64,000 bases of DNA from NCBI RefSeq assembly GCF_010692745.1, contig NZ_JAAHTB010000018.1, forward strand, positions 35,574 to 99,573, in the 5' to 3' direction. The DNA is from Methylobacterium sp. BTF04. Lineage in GTDB: Bacteria; Pseudomonadota; Alphaproteobacteria; Rhizobiales; Beijerinckiaceae. Positions 39,182 through 47,434 of this stretch are shown piece by piece. The notes beneath the pieces were generated by a model, which was given only the letters and a program-made list of their open reading frames with translations, did not search any database and was not told the DNA's origin. The position numbers were made by a program, and so were the translations under genes. Numbering within the stretch: position 1 is the first letter of the stretch; each line of letters opens with the position of its first letter.

Positions 39182-40491
39182 CGCCCGCCCGCGGCCTCCT
39201 CGTGGCGGCGCCGAGATCGAGTTCCGGCAAGACCACCGTCACTCTGGCCCTGATGCGCGCGCTCGCCCGGCGCGGGATCGCGGTCCGCGGCGCCAAATGC
39301 GGGCCGGACTACATCGATCCGGCCTTCCATCAGGCGGCGACGGGGTATCCGAGCTTCAACCTCGACAGTTTCGCGATGCCCGAGGCGATGCTCGATTCCG
39401 TGGCCGCATTGGCGGCGGAGGGCGCCGACCTCGTCGTGGCCGAGGGCTCCATGGGCCTGTTCGACGGCATCGTCGCCGGCGCCGGCCGCACGGGGGCCAA
39501 TGCCGATATCGCCGCCCGTTACGATTGGCCCATACTCCTCGTCCTGGACGTCTCCGGCGCAGCGCAATCGGCCGCCGCCGTGGCGCTGGGGTGCAAGCTC
39601 TACGATGCCCGCATCCGCATCGCGGGCGTGGTGCTCAACAAGGTCGCGAGCCCGCGCCATCGCCGCCTGGTGGAAGCGGGCTTGGCCCAGGTCGGGTTGC
39701 CGGTCTTCGGCGCGCTGATGCGGGATACCACCCTGGTCCTGCCCGAGCGCCATCTCGGCCTCGTCCAGGCGCGCGAGACAAACGACCTCGACGCGCGGCT
39801 CGACCGGCTGGCCGATCTGGCCGAGGCGGGGCTCGACCTCGACGCGATCCTTGCCGCGGCGGGCGGCCGATCCCCGGTGGCGGGTCCGAGCGCCCTGCCC
39901 CGGCCGCCCGGGCAGCGCATCGCAGTGGCCTCCGACGCGGCGTTCTCGTTCCTGTATCCGCATATGGAAGCGGGCTGGCGCGCCCAGGGCGCCGAACTCG
40001 TGGCGTTCTCGCCGCTCGCCGACGAGGCGCCCCCCGCCGATTGCGATGCCTGCTGGCTGCCCGGGGGCTATCCCGAATTGCACGCCGATCGCATCGGGAC
40101 CGCCCGACGCTTTCTCGACGGGCTACGGGCCTTCGGCGCGGAAAAGCCGATCCACGGAGAGTGCGGCGGCTACATGGTGCTCGGGGACAGCCTCGAGGAT
40201 GCCGCCGGAACCACCCACGCCATGGCTGGCCTTCTGCCGGTGGCGACCTCGTACAAGACCCGCCGCCTGCATCTCGGCTACCGGGTGGCGACGCTACTGG
40301 CGGACGGCGCCCTCGGGGCCGCCGGCGCACGCCTCGTCGGGCACGAATTCCACTATGCGAGCGAGCGTACGCCGGCCCCCGACGACGCGACGGCACTCGC
40401 CCGCGTCACCGATGCGGAGGGCGTGCCCCAAGGGCTCGCCGGTCATCGCCGGGGCCGTGTGACCGGAAGCTTCTTCCATCTGATCGGGTAG
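39178..40491 (+). CDS. cobB: cobyrinic (hydrogenobyrinic) acid a,c-diamide synthase
   Basis: 437-residue glutamine amidotransferase amidating the a and c carboxylates before cobalt insertion. The dethiobiotin-synthetase-like domain has P-loop [23 protein letters not shown] (about 10-32), [26 protein letters not shown]; the glutaminase domain has [21 protein letters not shown], the catalytic Cys in [17 protein letters not shown], and GHEFHYASE. It ends the operon; 107 bases separate it from the convergent XRE gene. Confidence 0.98.
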   Translation: MTPARGLLVAAPRSSSGKTTVTLALMRALARRGIAVRGAKCGPDYIDPAFHQAATGYPSFNLDSFAMPEAMLDSVAALAAEGADLVVAEGSMGLFDGIVAGAGRTGANADIAARYDWPILLVLDVSGAAQSAAAVALGCKLYDARIRIAGVVLNKVASPRHRRLVEAGLAQVGLPVFGALMRDTTLVLPERHLGLVQARETNDLDARLDRLADLAEAGLDLDAILAAAGGRSPVAGPSALPRPPGQRIAVASDAAFSFLYPHMEAGWRAQGAELVAFSPLADEAPPADCDACWLPGGYPELHADRIGTARRFLDGLRAFGAEKPIHGECGGYMVLGDSLEDAAGTTHAMAGLLPVATSYKTRRLHLGYRVATLLADGALGAAGARLVGHEFHYASERTPAPDDATALARVTDAEGVPQGLAGHRRGRVTGSFFHLIG

Positions 40492-40598
40492 AGCGTCTGA
40501 GCGGCGGGTGGGCCCGGCGCACGCCAAAATACGCGTCTCCTCGCCACCCCGATGCCGGTCCACCTCGGCGGACACGGCTCAGGGCCGGAGCCGGAGGG

Positions 40599-41006
40599 CT
40601 ATTCCGCGACGACGGCCACAGCCGGCTCGGCGTGCTTGCCCATCTTGGCCGCGGTGCGGACGATGGCCAGGACGTCACGCCGCAACTGGTCGTCCTCGAT
40701 GAGCGCGTAGGCCCGGAGCAACTCGATGGCGCCCTGCGCACTCAGGAAGCCGAACACATCGGACTGGGTGCCGCCGGCGTCGTCGTCCTCGAAAAAGGCG
40801 GAGACCGGGACTTCGAGAAGTCGGGAGATCTCGCGCAGCCGGCCGGCGCCGACGCGGTTCTGGCCCTTCTCGTATTTCTGGACCTGCTGAAAGGTCACGC
40901 CGACGGCAGTGCCGAGGGCGGTCTGGCTCAGGCCGCGCGCTTTGCGCAAAGCCGTGATCCGCAACCCGACGAGGCGGTCAACGTCGGTGGTTTGCTTGGG
41001 CATCAT
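40599..41006 (-). CDS. XRE-family helix-turn-helix regulator
   Basis: 135-residue regulator. Residues ~10-66 are a Cro/CI-type HTH (RLVGLRITALRKARGLSQTALGTAVGVTFQQVQKYEKGQNRVGAGRLREISRLLEVP). The rest is an acidic linker (FFEDDDAGG) and a helical tail that may dimerise. Rhizobiales carry many such ~135-residue regulators whose targets are mostly unknown. ATG at 41006 or the adjacent ATG at 41003. Stands alone; divergent from the monooxygenase-like gene across 481 bases. Confidence 0.85.
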   Translation of the reverse strand: MMPKQTTDVDRLVGLRITALRKARGLSQTALGTAVGVTFQQVQKYEKGQNRVGAGRLREISRLLEVPVSAFFEDDDAGGTQSDVFGFLSAQGAIELLRAYALIEDDQLRRDVLAIVRTAAKMGKHAEPAVAVVAE

Positions 41007-41487
41007 GTCTCGATCCAGTCCTTATCGAAGAGTCGCGCCCCTGCCCGGACCAGCCACCGGGGCGCTTCGAAACGTTCGCTATCGTACAAAGTCATAGCGA
41101 CGGGTGGAAAAGCTGAAAAAGCTCGACCGACGCCAATCCTAAGTCAGTCACTCCGTGACGAACAGATCAAGCGTGTACGAAAGTGCGTACTCACTAGTAT
41201 TTTACTCCCGAGCCGCTTGAGGCCCTGACCGTTGTGACAGATTGACCACAAAGCAAACACGAAATGCAAGCCTGCGATTGTATCTGAAAGGTAAAACCCG
41301 CACCGAACGAAATCGGTCATGTCGGAGACGCGTATCACAAGTGCGGTAGCGCGACACGGGGACGGAGCATCGGCGCTCCAAAACGCGCTTTCCGGGGGCA
41401 GCGGCGATCGGAGGAATTCCGATCGGCACGCAACCTGTCTAAGGTGCGCACCGGAGCACTCCGAAGTCGAGAAAGCGAAGGCACATC
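41007..41487. other. AT-richer regulatory region with dyads
   Basis: 481 bases without a convincing gene, visibly less GC-rich than the surroundings around 41090-41330. It contains GTCAC-TCC-GTGAC (41146-41158) and GTACG-AAAGTG-CGTAC (41175-41190), both perfect 5-base dyads, close to the XRE start. These could be operators of the XRE regulator. Promoters for both divergent genes must be here. Confidence 0.45.
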
Positions 41488-41823
41488 ATGTATATCGCGA
41501 TGAATCGGTTCCAGGTGGTCAAGGACTCCGCACAAGACTTCGAACAGGTCTGGCTTGGCCGTGACAGCCACTTAGGCGAGATGCCAGGCTTCGTCGAGTT
41601 CCATCTGCTGCGTGGGCCCGAGCACGAAGACTACGTATTGTACGCATCGCATACCATCTGGTCCTCGAAAGCTGACTTCGAGGCTTGGACCCGCTCCGAA
41701 CAATTTCGAAAGGCTCATGGTCGGGTGCCGACGACGAAGCCGCTCTACCTCGGCCATCCGCAATTCGAAGGCTTCGAGACCATTCAGACGGTGGCCCGTC
41801 CGGCTTCGGAAGCCGCGGCCTGA
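41488..41823 (+). CDS. ABM-fold monooxygenase, IsdG/MhuD-like
   Basis: 111-residue dimeric ferredoxin-like (ABM) protein. The N-terminal strand YIAMNRFQVV, the helix AQDFEQVWLGRDSHLGEMPGFVEFHLLRG, and YASHTIWSSKADFEAWTRSEQFRKAH follow the order of heme-degrading IsdG-family enzymes, with Asn6, the Trp in TIWSS/EAWT and the terminal His of FRKAH at the places of the Asn-Trp-His triad. Heme breakdown is therefore plausible but not proven; other ABM enzymes act on quinols. No heme or iron uptake gene adjoins it. Confidence 0.75.
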   Translation: MYIAMNRFQVVKDSAQDFEQVWLGRDSHLGEMPGFVEFHLLRGPEHEDYVLYASHTIWSSKADFEAWTRSEQFRKAHGRVPTTKPLYLGHPQFEGFETIQTVARPASEAAA

Positions 41824-41907
41824 TTCGCGACTTGCGCCAGACCTGAACGCCGGCCTCCGATCGGGGGCCGGCACGCGCGTTCGTGAACGCATCCCGCGAC
41901 CAATCCG

Positions 41908-43134
41908 TTAGCGGCGCAGACGCGGCAGGAACGCTGCCGCCAGGCCGATCAGCGGCAGGTAGGAACAGAGCGTGTAGACGGAGGTGATGCCGCGGTGGTC
42001 GGCGAGTTCTCCGAGGATCGCGGCTCCGAGCCCGCCCATCCCGAAGGCGAAGCCGAAGAACAGGCCGCCCACGAGGCCGATCCGCCCCGGAAGGAGTTCC
42101 TGCGCATAGACCAGGATGGCGGGCATCGCCGAGGCGAGGATCATCCCGATCGGAACCGTCAGGAGCACCGTCCAGAGCAGGCCGACATGCGGCAGGGCGA
42201 GGGTGAACGGCAGGACGCCGAGGATCGAGCCCCAGATCACGGGTTTGCGCCCGAACCTGTCGCCGATCGGGCCGCCGAGGATGGTTCCAGCCGCCGCCGC
42301 CCCGAGGAAGACGAAAAGGTAGATCTGCGACTGGGCCACCGACACGCCGAAGCGCTGGATCAGATAGAAGGTGTAGTAGGACGAAAAACTCGCCATGTAG
42401 AAGTACTTGGAGAAGATCAGCGTGAGCAGGATCGCGACCGTCACGCTGACCCGGGCGCGCGACAGCGGCGCCTCGGCACCCGTCGTCGTCCTGGGGGCGG
42501 GCCGGACGGACGTCGCCAGCCGGTCGCGGTACCAGCGACCGACGAGGCTGAGCACGCAGATGCCGGCGAGGGCGACGAGGGAGAACCACGCCACGCTCGA
42601 CTGGCCGTGCGGCACGACGACGAAGGCGGCCAGGAGCGGCCCGAGCGCCGTGCCGGCATTGCCGCCGACCTGGAACACCGACTGAGCGAATCCGTAGCGT
42701 CCGCCGGAGGCGAGGCGCGCCACCCGTGACGATTCCGGATGGAACACCGCGGACCCGAGGCCGACGAGGCCGGCCGCGAGCAGCAGCACGCCGAAGCTCC
42801 ACGCCATCGACAGCAAAACGAGGCCGACAAGGGAAGATGCCATGCCGAGCGCCAGCGAGAACGGCATCGGCCGCCGGTCCGTGTAAAGCCCGACCAGGGG
42901 CTGCAACACCGAGGCGGTCACTTGGAACACGAGGGTGATGAGCCCGATCTGGCCGAAATCGAGCTGGAACGTGGTCTTCAGCAGCGGATAGATCGCGGGC
43001 AGCAGCGACTAGACGAGATCGTTGAGCAGGTGCGAGAGGCTGAGGGCGCCCAGGATCGCGAAAGCCGGGCCGGTGGCCGCGATCGGCCGCGTCTGCATCG
43101 TGCCATCGGCAACCTGGTTCGATGTCCCTGCCAT
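41908..43134 (-). pseudogene. Fsr-like MFS transporter interrupted by an in-frame TAG
   Basis: The frame from ATG 43134 would encode 408 residues of an MFS exporter of the fosmidomycin-resistance (Fsr) type: LGALSLSHLLNDLV, then SLLPAIYPLLKTTF, GLITLVFQVTASVLQPLVGLYTDRRP, and so on to LPLIGLAAAFLPRLRR. Codon 42 is TAG (complement of 43009-43011) where the family usually has Gln (LNDLVQSLLPA), one base from CAG. Everything downstream remains open with 11 helices. A GTG at 42930 could restart translation but would lose helix 1 and part of helix 2. Either a nonsense mutation, a sequencing error, or suppressed. Confidence 0.85.
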
Positions 43135-43574
43135 GGTCGGTCCCGTTGAGGCCGGTTCGGAGGTCGTCCTTCCCGAAGCCCGGTGCGGCTGGACTTACGT
43201 CACGCGCGCCCTGCTTCGCAAACCTCTGCCGCAGGCGGAGCGAGGCTCCGACACTCACGAAGCTGTGGGTCTGGAGCGCGCGCGATTAACCATGCGTTGC
43301 CGTCGCCGCAGCGGAAGCGTAGGTGACGCGAGCGGAGATGCGGGCTGAGCTGATTCTATAACGAGCTCGTCTGCGCGCGTCCGATGTCGTGCGCGTACCT
43401 CAACTAGACTCATGAAATCGTGAAATCCCACGCGTGTGAAACGTCGGTGCCGGTCGCGACGTAGGGATCCCTGTGACGGCGGTCGAGGTCCGAGGTTTGC
43501 GCCTTGGTCTCCAGAAACCGAGATCGAACCCGAAAACGGCTCGATTTGGGACACTTTCCGCCTCACGACGGGAC
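43135..43574. other. intergenic region upstream of sugar transferase
   Basis: 440 bases between divergent starts. It should hold promoters of both the Fsr-like gene and the sugar transferase. The stretch 43340-43450 is less GC-rich. The sugar-transferase frame stays open from GTG 43473 but the extra codons look non-coding. No RNA gene or strong dyad seen. Confidence 0.4.
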
Positions 43575-45092
43575 ATGGCGCTGCAGATGTTTCACGAACC
43601 GATCCCCGAGGTCTTTCAGAGCCTGCCCGCTACCCCGGGTCGGCGCCGCGATGTCTGGGCCGCTCTCCTGCCGCGTCGGCGCCGGGCGGCGTTTCGCTTC
43701 GGAATCTCCGCGGCGGTGGCGGTTGCCGATGTCCTGACCATTCTCGGCACCGCCGCGCTGATCGAGGCGGCCTATTACTACGTTGTACTCGGCGCGCTCC
43801 CCGAGGTCGGCTCCACCGGAAGCTTCGAGATCTCCGTTCTCGTGGCACTCTTCGTGGTGCTCACCAACATCGTGCGCGAGGAATACAGCATCGAGACGCA
43901 GCTCTCGCACGGGCCGCACCTGCGACGCACCGCGACCCTGTGGCTGATGGCCTGGGCTCTCGTCCTCGTCGTCGGCTTCGCCACGAAGACCACGAACGAC
44001 GTTTCGCGCATCGTCTCGCTCGGGTTCTTCTTCGCCGGGCTGCCGGCGGTGGTGCTGGTGCGCTTCGCCATGGTGGGCGTGGTGCGCGGTGCGATCACGC
44101 CGAACTCGGCCTCGATCAATCGCATCCATCTCGTCGGGTACGAGGAGGACATCGCGCGCTTCTACGCCAACAACGACACCGAGGCGCTGGGCCTGCGCGT
44201 GATCGGGACCAGCTACCTGCGCAGCATCGATCCGATGGGCGACGCCCTGTCCCGCCGCAGTCAGATGTCGGAAGACCTCGATCTCGCGGTCTCGGTGGTG
44301 CGCTTCCTGCGCCCGGACGACGTGTTCATCCTGGTTCCGTGGTCGGATTCCGCCGATATCGAGCGCTGCATCGATGCATTCCTGCGCGTACCCGCCGCCC
44401 TGCACCTGCGCCCCGGCTCGGTGATGGATCGTTTCCCCGATCTCAAGGTCGCCCGCGTCGGCCGCCTGTCCGGCATCAATATCGGACGCCGGCCGCTGAG
44501 CACCGGCGAGCTCCTGATGAAGCGCGCCCTCGACCTGACCCTGGCGCTCGTCGCCCTCGTGCTGCTGGCGCCGCTCTTCGCCGCGGTCGCGGCGCTGATC
44601 AAGTTCGACAGCCCGGGGCCGGTGTTCTTTCGGCAGAAGCGCTACGGCTTCAACCAGCAGCCCTTCGGCGTGTACAAGTTCCGCAGCATGAAGACCGAGC
44701 GCGACGCGGTGTTCAAGCAGGCCGCCCGCAACGACAGTCGCATCACGCCGATCGGGGCGATCCTGCGCCGCTCGAACATCGACGAATTGCCCCAGCTCAT
44801 CAACGTGCTGCGCGGTGAGATGTCCCTGGTCGGCCCCCGGCCGCACGCGCTGGCGCATGATCGCAGCTTCGAGAACCGCATCGCCCTCTACGCCCGCCGC
44901 CACAACGTCATGCCGGGCATCACAGGCTGGGCCCAGGTCAACGGCCTGCGCGGCGAGACGCTCACCGACCTCGACATGGAGCGGCGCGTCCAGCACGACC
45001 TGCACTACATCGACAAATGGTCGATCTGGCTCGACATCCGGATCATGTTCATGACCGTGTTCTCGCCCCGCGCCTACAAGAACGCGTTTTGA
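43575..45092 (+). CDS. polyprenyl-phosphate sugar-1-phosphate transferase (WcaJ/PssY-type)
   Basis: 505-residue inner-membrane enzyme that starts exopolysaccharide repeat units by loading a hexose-1-phosphate on undecaprenyl phosphate. Four to five N-terminal helices (about 45-190), a CoA-binding-like central domain (IHLVGYEEDIARFYANN...), then the catalytic bacterial sugar transferase domain: KRALDLTLALVALVLLAPLFAAVAALIKFDSPGPVFF (helix plus start), QKRYGFNQQPFGVYKFRSM, RRSNIDELPQLINVLRGEMSLVGPRP, and WAQVNGLRGET. Complete. Start at ATG 43575 is preferred over upstream GTG 43473. No other exopolysaccharide genes flank it directly, though ExoD and BcsS lie within 5 kb. Confidence 0.93.
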   Translation: MALQMFHEPIPEVFQSLPATPGRRRDVWAALLPRRRRAAFRFGISAAVAVADVLTILGTAALIEAAYYYVVLGALPEVGSTGSFEISVLVALFVVLTNIVREEYSIETQLSHGPHLRRTATLWLMAWALVLVVGFATKTTNDVSRIVSLGFFFAGLPAVVLVRFAMVGVVRGAITPNSASINRIHLVGYEEDIARFYANNDTEALGLRVIGTSYLRSIDPMGDALSRRSQMSEDLDLAVSVVRFLRPDDVFILVPWSDSADIERCIDAFLRVPAALHLRPGSVMDRFPDLKVARVGRLSGINIGRRPLSTGELLMKRALDLTLALVALVLLAPLFAAVAALIKFDSPGPVFFRQKRYGFNQQPFGVYKFRSMKTERDAVFKQAARNDSRITPIGAILRRSNIDELPQLINVLRGEMSLVGPRPHALAHDRSFENRIALYARRHNVMPGITGWAQVNGLRGETLTDLDMERRVQHDLHYIDKWSIWLDIRIMFMTVFSPRAYKNAF

Positions 45093-45125
45093 ACCCGGTC
45101 GGGTCGTGACCATTCGGCCGGCAGG

Positions 45126-45431
45126 CTAGAGCCGACCGAGCGTCTCTTCCACCAGGCGTGGGTTTCGTTCGATGAGCGCGAGAAGCACACGAGCGGCGCC
45201 CTTCGGCTGGCGTCGCCGATGCTCCCATTGCCGAAGCGTCGCAACCGGCACGCCGATGCTGGCGGCGAAGGCCGGCTGGGTCTTCCCCGTGCGCTTGCGA
45301 ATTCCGGCCACGTCGACGGAATCGGGCACATGGACGATGACCCCGGAATCCGCCTCCCCTCTGGCATGGGCGATGGCTTGTCCGAGCCCGGCGACAAGAT
45401 CGCCGAAGACGTCATCCGTCACGTCCGCCAT
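45126..45431 (-). CDS. higA: HigA-type antitoxin (XRE HTH)
   Basis: 101-residue antitoxin-like regulator. N-terminal 35 residues likely bind toxin (DDVFGDLVAGLGQAIAHARGE); then VDVAGIRKRTGKTQPAFAASIGVPVATLRQWEHRRRQPKGAARVLLALIERNP, a Cro-type HTH. AAGGAAGGG upstream of ATG 45431 supports this start. It follows the toxin gene by 5 bases: the toxin-first order is typical of higBA modules and the HTH would autorepress. Confidence 0.85.
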   Translation of the reverse strand: MADVTDDVFGDLVAGLGQAIAHARGEADSGVIVHVPDSVDVAGIRKRTGKTQPAFAASIGVPVATLRQWEHRRRQPKGAARVLLALIERNPRLVEETLGRL

Positions 45432-45436
45432 GCCTT

Positions 45437-45784
45437 TCACCCTTCCTTGAGCGTCTTGCTCCACCATGCTTTCAGGTCCTTGGTCAGCCCGTGCATGACC
45501 TTGATCTGCGCATCCGTGAAATTCGCCTGTTGCCCCTTCGACAGGATCGAAAGCAGATAGGTGGGAACGTCCGGTCCGAAATACGCGACCATGATCCGGT
45601 ATCCGCCCGACCCGCCGTATCTCACCTTGCGGACACCGCCGGAGCCGCGCACCAGATCTCCGGCACCCGGATTGCCGGCCACTTGATCGACGATGCCGAT
45701 GCGCTCCTGCGCCGTCAGCCCCAGCGTGTCGCAGCGGGTGACATAGACTCCGGTCTCGACCACCGTCTGAAGTGGCTTTGCCAT
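45437..45784 (-). CDS. higB: HigB/RelE-family toxin
   Basis: 115-residue RelE-superfamily mRNA interferase-like protein of the HigB-2 subgroup. Seen: LTAQERIGIVDQVAGNPGAGDLVRGSGGVRKVRYGGSGGYRIMVAYFG, where the Arg/Lys-rich RKVRYGGSGGYR strand is the usual catalytic edge, then TYLLSILSKGQQANFTDAQIKVMHGLTKDLKAWW. Expected to cut ribosome-bound mRNA when HigA is lost. Forms a two-gene unit with the antitoxin downstream. Activity not testable from sequence. Confidence 0.85.
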   Translation of the reverse strand: MAKPLQTVVETGVYVTRCDTLGLTAQERIGIVDQVAGNPGAGDLVRGSGGVRKVRYGGSGGYRIMVAYFGPDVPTYLLSILSKGQQANFTDAQIKVMHGLTKDLKAWWSKTLKEG

Positions 45785-45857
45785 CGCGACCTATACGTCA
45801 ACGACGCAGGCGAGCCAAGGCCAGTGCCGGCAGCCATCGGCGAGCCGCGCGTTCACC

Positions 45858-46352
45858 TCACGCCTCGGCCGAGCGGCCGAGGCAAGCCCCGCACTCACCC
45901 TCGACCTCGAGGATCCGGCTCGTCGGCTTGAAGCCGGCTTTTGCCAGGGTGCGGCCGAGCTGATGCTCGATCTCCGGCGAGGTGGTCTCGTCGATGGTGC
46001 CGCAGTTGCGGCAGATCAGGAAGACGAGGCCGGCGCCGTCGGTATGCGAATGGCCGCACGAGACGAAGGCGTTGCGGCTGGCGATGCGATGGACGAGGCC
46101 GTTCTCGGTGAGGAAGTCGAGGGCCCGGTAGACCGACACCGCCGCCACCCGCCGGCCCGGCGCGCTCAGGCGTTCGGCGATGTCGTAGGCGCCGAGGGGC
46201 TTGGTCTGGCCCGCCACCGCGACCAGCACGTCCCGGCGCAGGCGGGTGAACTGGAGGTCGCGCTCCCGGCAGATGCGCTCGGCGCGGCTGATCGCGCCAT
46301 CCGCGTCGCCGCAGCATCCGGCCGCATCATGCGTCTCCGCATGGTCGTGCAT
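45858..46352 (-). CDS. zur: Fur-family zinc regulator Zur
   Basis: 164-residue Fur-family repressor. Winged helix: ERDLQFTRLRRDVLVAVAGQTKPLGAYDIAERLSAPGRRVAAVSVYRALDFLTENGLVHRI (about 29-90). Metal domain: FVSCGHSHTDGAGLVFLICRNCGTIDE and CGACLG supplying two CxxC motifs for structural zinc, plus the His-rich GHSH regulatory site. The His/Cys-rich N-terminus (HDHAETHDAAGCC) may also bind metal. GAGG precedes ATG 46352. Divergent from znuCB with a palindrome between, which fits Zur rather than Fur or PerR. Confidence 0.93.
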   Translation of the reverse strand: MHDHAETHDAAGCCGDADGAISRAERICRERDLQFTRLRRDVLVAVAGQTKPLGAYDIAERLSAPGRRVAAVSVYRALDFLTENGLVHRIASRNAFVSCGHSHTDGAGLVFLICRNCGTIDETTSPEIEHQLGRTLAKAGFKPTSRILEVEGECGACLGRSAEA

Positions 46353-46389
46353 GGTGAGCCTCGCGAACCCGGGCGATTGAACTCGCCGA

Positions 46390-46406
46390 GTGTTACAGTG
46401 TATCAC
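46390..46406. promoter_or_regulatory. candidate Zur box
   Basis: GTGTTACAGTGTATCAC: arms GTG.TACA / TGTA.CAC around a central G, 8 of 8 paired apart from one position. It is 38 bases from the zur ATG and ahead of the znu genes, where a shared Zur operator is expected. Consensus for this genus is not known to me. Confidence 0.65.
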
Positions 46407-46451
46407 CCGCGAACATAAGCCGGCGCTCCCGTTCGGGCAAATGATCCATCC

Positions 46452-46583
46452 GTGACCCGACCCCACCGGCCCCCCGCTCCCGTCCGTAGCTCCCTGTTTC
46501 AGGCCAGCGCGCGCGTGCGCTTCATCGTTGCGCTCATCCTGGCACTCCTGCTCTGGGGCGCCATCCTCTGGGCCGCCCGATGA
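46452..46583 (+). CDS. small membrane protein ahead of znuC
   Basis: 43-residue frame from GTG 46452: a Pro/Arg-rich start (TRPHRPPAPVRSS) followed by one hydrophobic helix, FIVALILALLLWGAILWAA, and a final Arg. Its TGA overlaps the znuC ATG (ATGA), as in coupled operons, and third positions are strongly GC. No good ribosome site precedes the GTG, so the start is uncertain (an internal GTG would leave about 22 residues). Likely Zur-regulated through the adjacent box. It may stabilise or modulate the zinc permease; that is inference. Confidence 0.55.
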   Translation: MTRPHRPPAPVRSSLFQASARVRFIVALILALLLWGAILWAAR

Positions 46584-47434
46584 CCGCCGATACCTCGATC
46601 ACCCTGCGCGGTCTGACCCTCGGCTACGACCGCCATCCGGCCGTGCACCACCTCGACGGCACGATCCCTGGCGGGGCGCTGCTCGCCCTCGTCGGCCCCA
46701 ACGGGGCAGGCAAGTCGACGCTGCTGAAAGGCATCGTCGGCGAGATTCCCTGCCTCGATGGACGGATCGACCGGCCGGCTCTCAAGGATGCCATCGCGTA
46801 TCTGCCCCAGGCCGGCGAGATCGACCGGAGCTTTCCGTTGAGCGTCCTCGACCTCGTCGCCATGGGTCTTTGGCGAAGGCTCGGCCCGTGGCGCAGTGCC
46901 AGACCGCATCGGGCGACGCTGCTGGCGGCGCTGGCGAATGTCGGCCTCGACGGCTTCGCCGACCGGCTCATCGGCACGCTCTCGGGCGGCCAGTTCCAGC
47001 GGGCCCTGTTCGCCCGCCTGATCGTGCAGGATGCCCGCGTGCTGCTCCTCGACGAGCCCTTCACCGGGATCGACGGGCGCACCACCGCCGACCTCCTCGG
47101 GCTGATCCGGGATTGGCACCGCCAGGGACGCACCATCGTGGCGGCCCTGCACGACCTCGCGCAGGTGCGCGGCCACTTCTCCCACACCCTGCTCCTCGCC
47201 CGCGAGCCGGTGGCCTGGGGGCCGACCGACGCGGTGCTGACGCCCCACAACCTGGCGCGGGCGCAAGCCCTGTCGGAAGCCTGGGACGAGGATGCGGCCG
47301 TGTGCGGGCGCGGGGCCACCGGCCCCGGAGCCGAGCACGCCCATGGCAACCCGCACGAACACTCTTCGCATACCCACTCTTCGCACGACCATTCTTCGCA
47401 CGATCACCCCCACGACCACGGGCACGCCGCTTGA
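46580..47434 (+). CDS. znuC: zinc ABC transporter ATP-binding protein
   Basis: 284-residue ABC ATPase for zinc (or manganese) import. Walker A GPNGAGKSTLLKGI (about 39-52), Q-loop YLPQAGEID, signature LSGGQFQRALFARL, Walker B VLLLDEPFTGID and switch His in ALHDLAQV. The last ~33 residues are a His-rich tail (EHAHGNPHEHSS...HDHGHAA) with 13 histidines, which probably binds zinc and may sense or buffer it. The zur gene and box next door indicate zinc. TTG start of znuB overlaps its stop. The periplasmic ZnuA is not in the neighbourhood. Confidence 0.93.
   Translation: MTADTSITLRGLTLGYDRHPAVHHLDGTIPGGALLALVGPNGAGKSTLLKGIVGEIPCLDGRIDRPALKDAIAYLPQAGEIDRSFPLSVLDLVAMGLWRRLGPWRSARPHRATLLAALANVGLDGFADRLIGTLSGGQFQRALFARLIVQDARVLLLDEPFTGIDGRTTADLLGLIRDWHRQGRTIVAALHDLAQVRGHFSHTLLLAREPVAWGPTDAVLTPHNLARAQALSEAWDEDAAVCGRGATGPGAEHAHGNPHEHSSHTHSSHDHSSHDHPHDHGHAA
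47360..47404 (+). repeat. three 15-base tandem repeats coding the ZnuC His-rich tail
   Basis: Units CACTCTTCGCATACC, CACTCTTCGCACGAC and CATTCTTCGCACGAT encode HSSHT-HSSHD-HSSHD. Copy number could change by slippage and so alter the number of metal-binding histidines without a frameshift. Confidence 0.85.

Noticed and set aside
43563..45113. Open frame of 516 codons opposite the sugar transferase
   Set aside because: Shadow of the coding strand; no motif, and the plus-strand frame has clear catalytic blocks.
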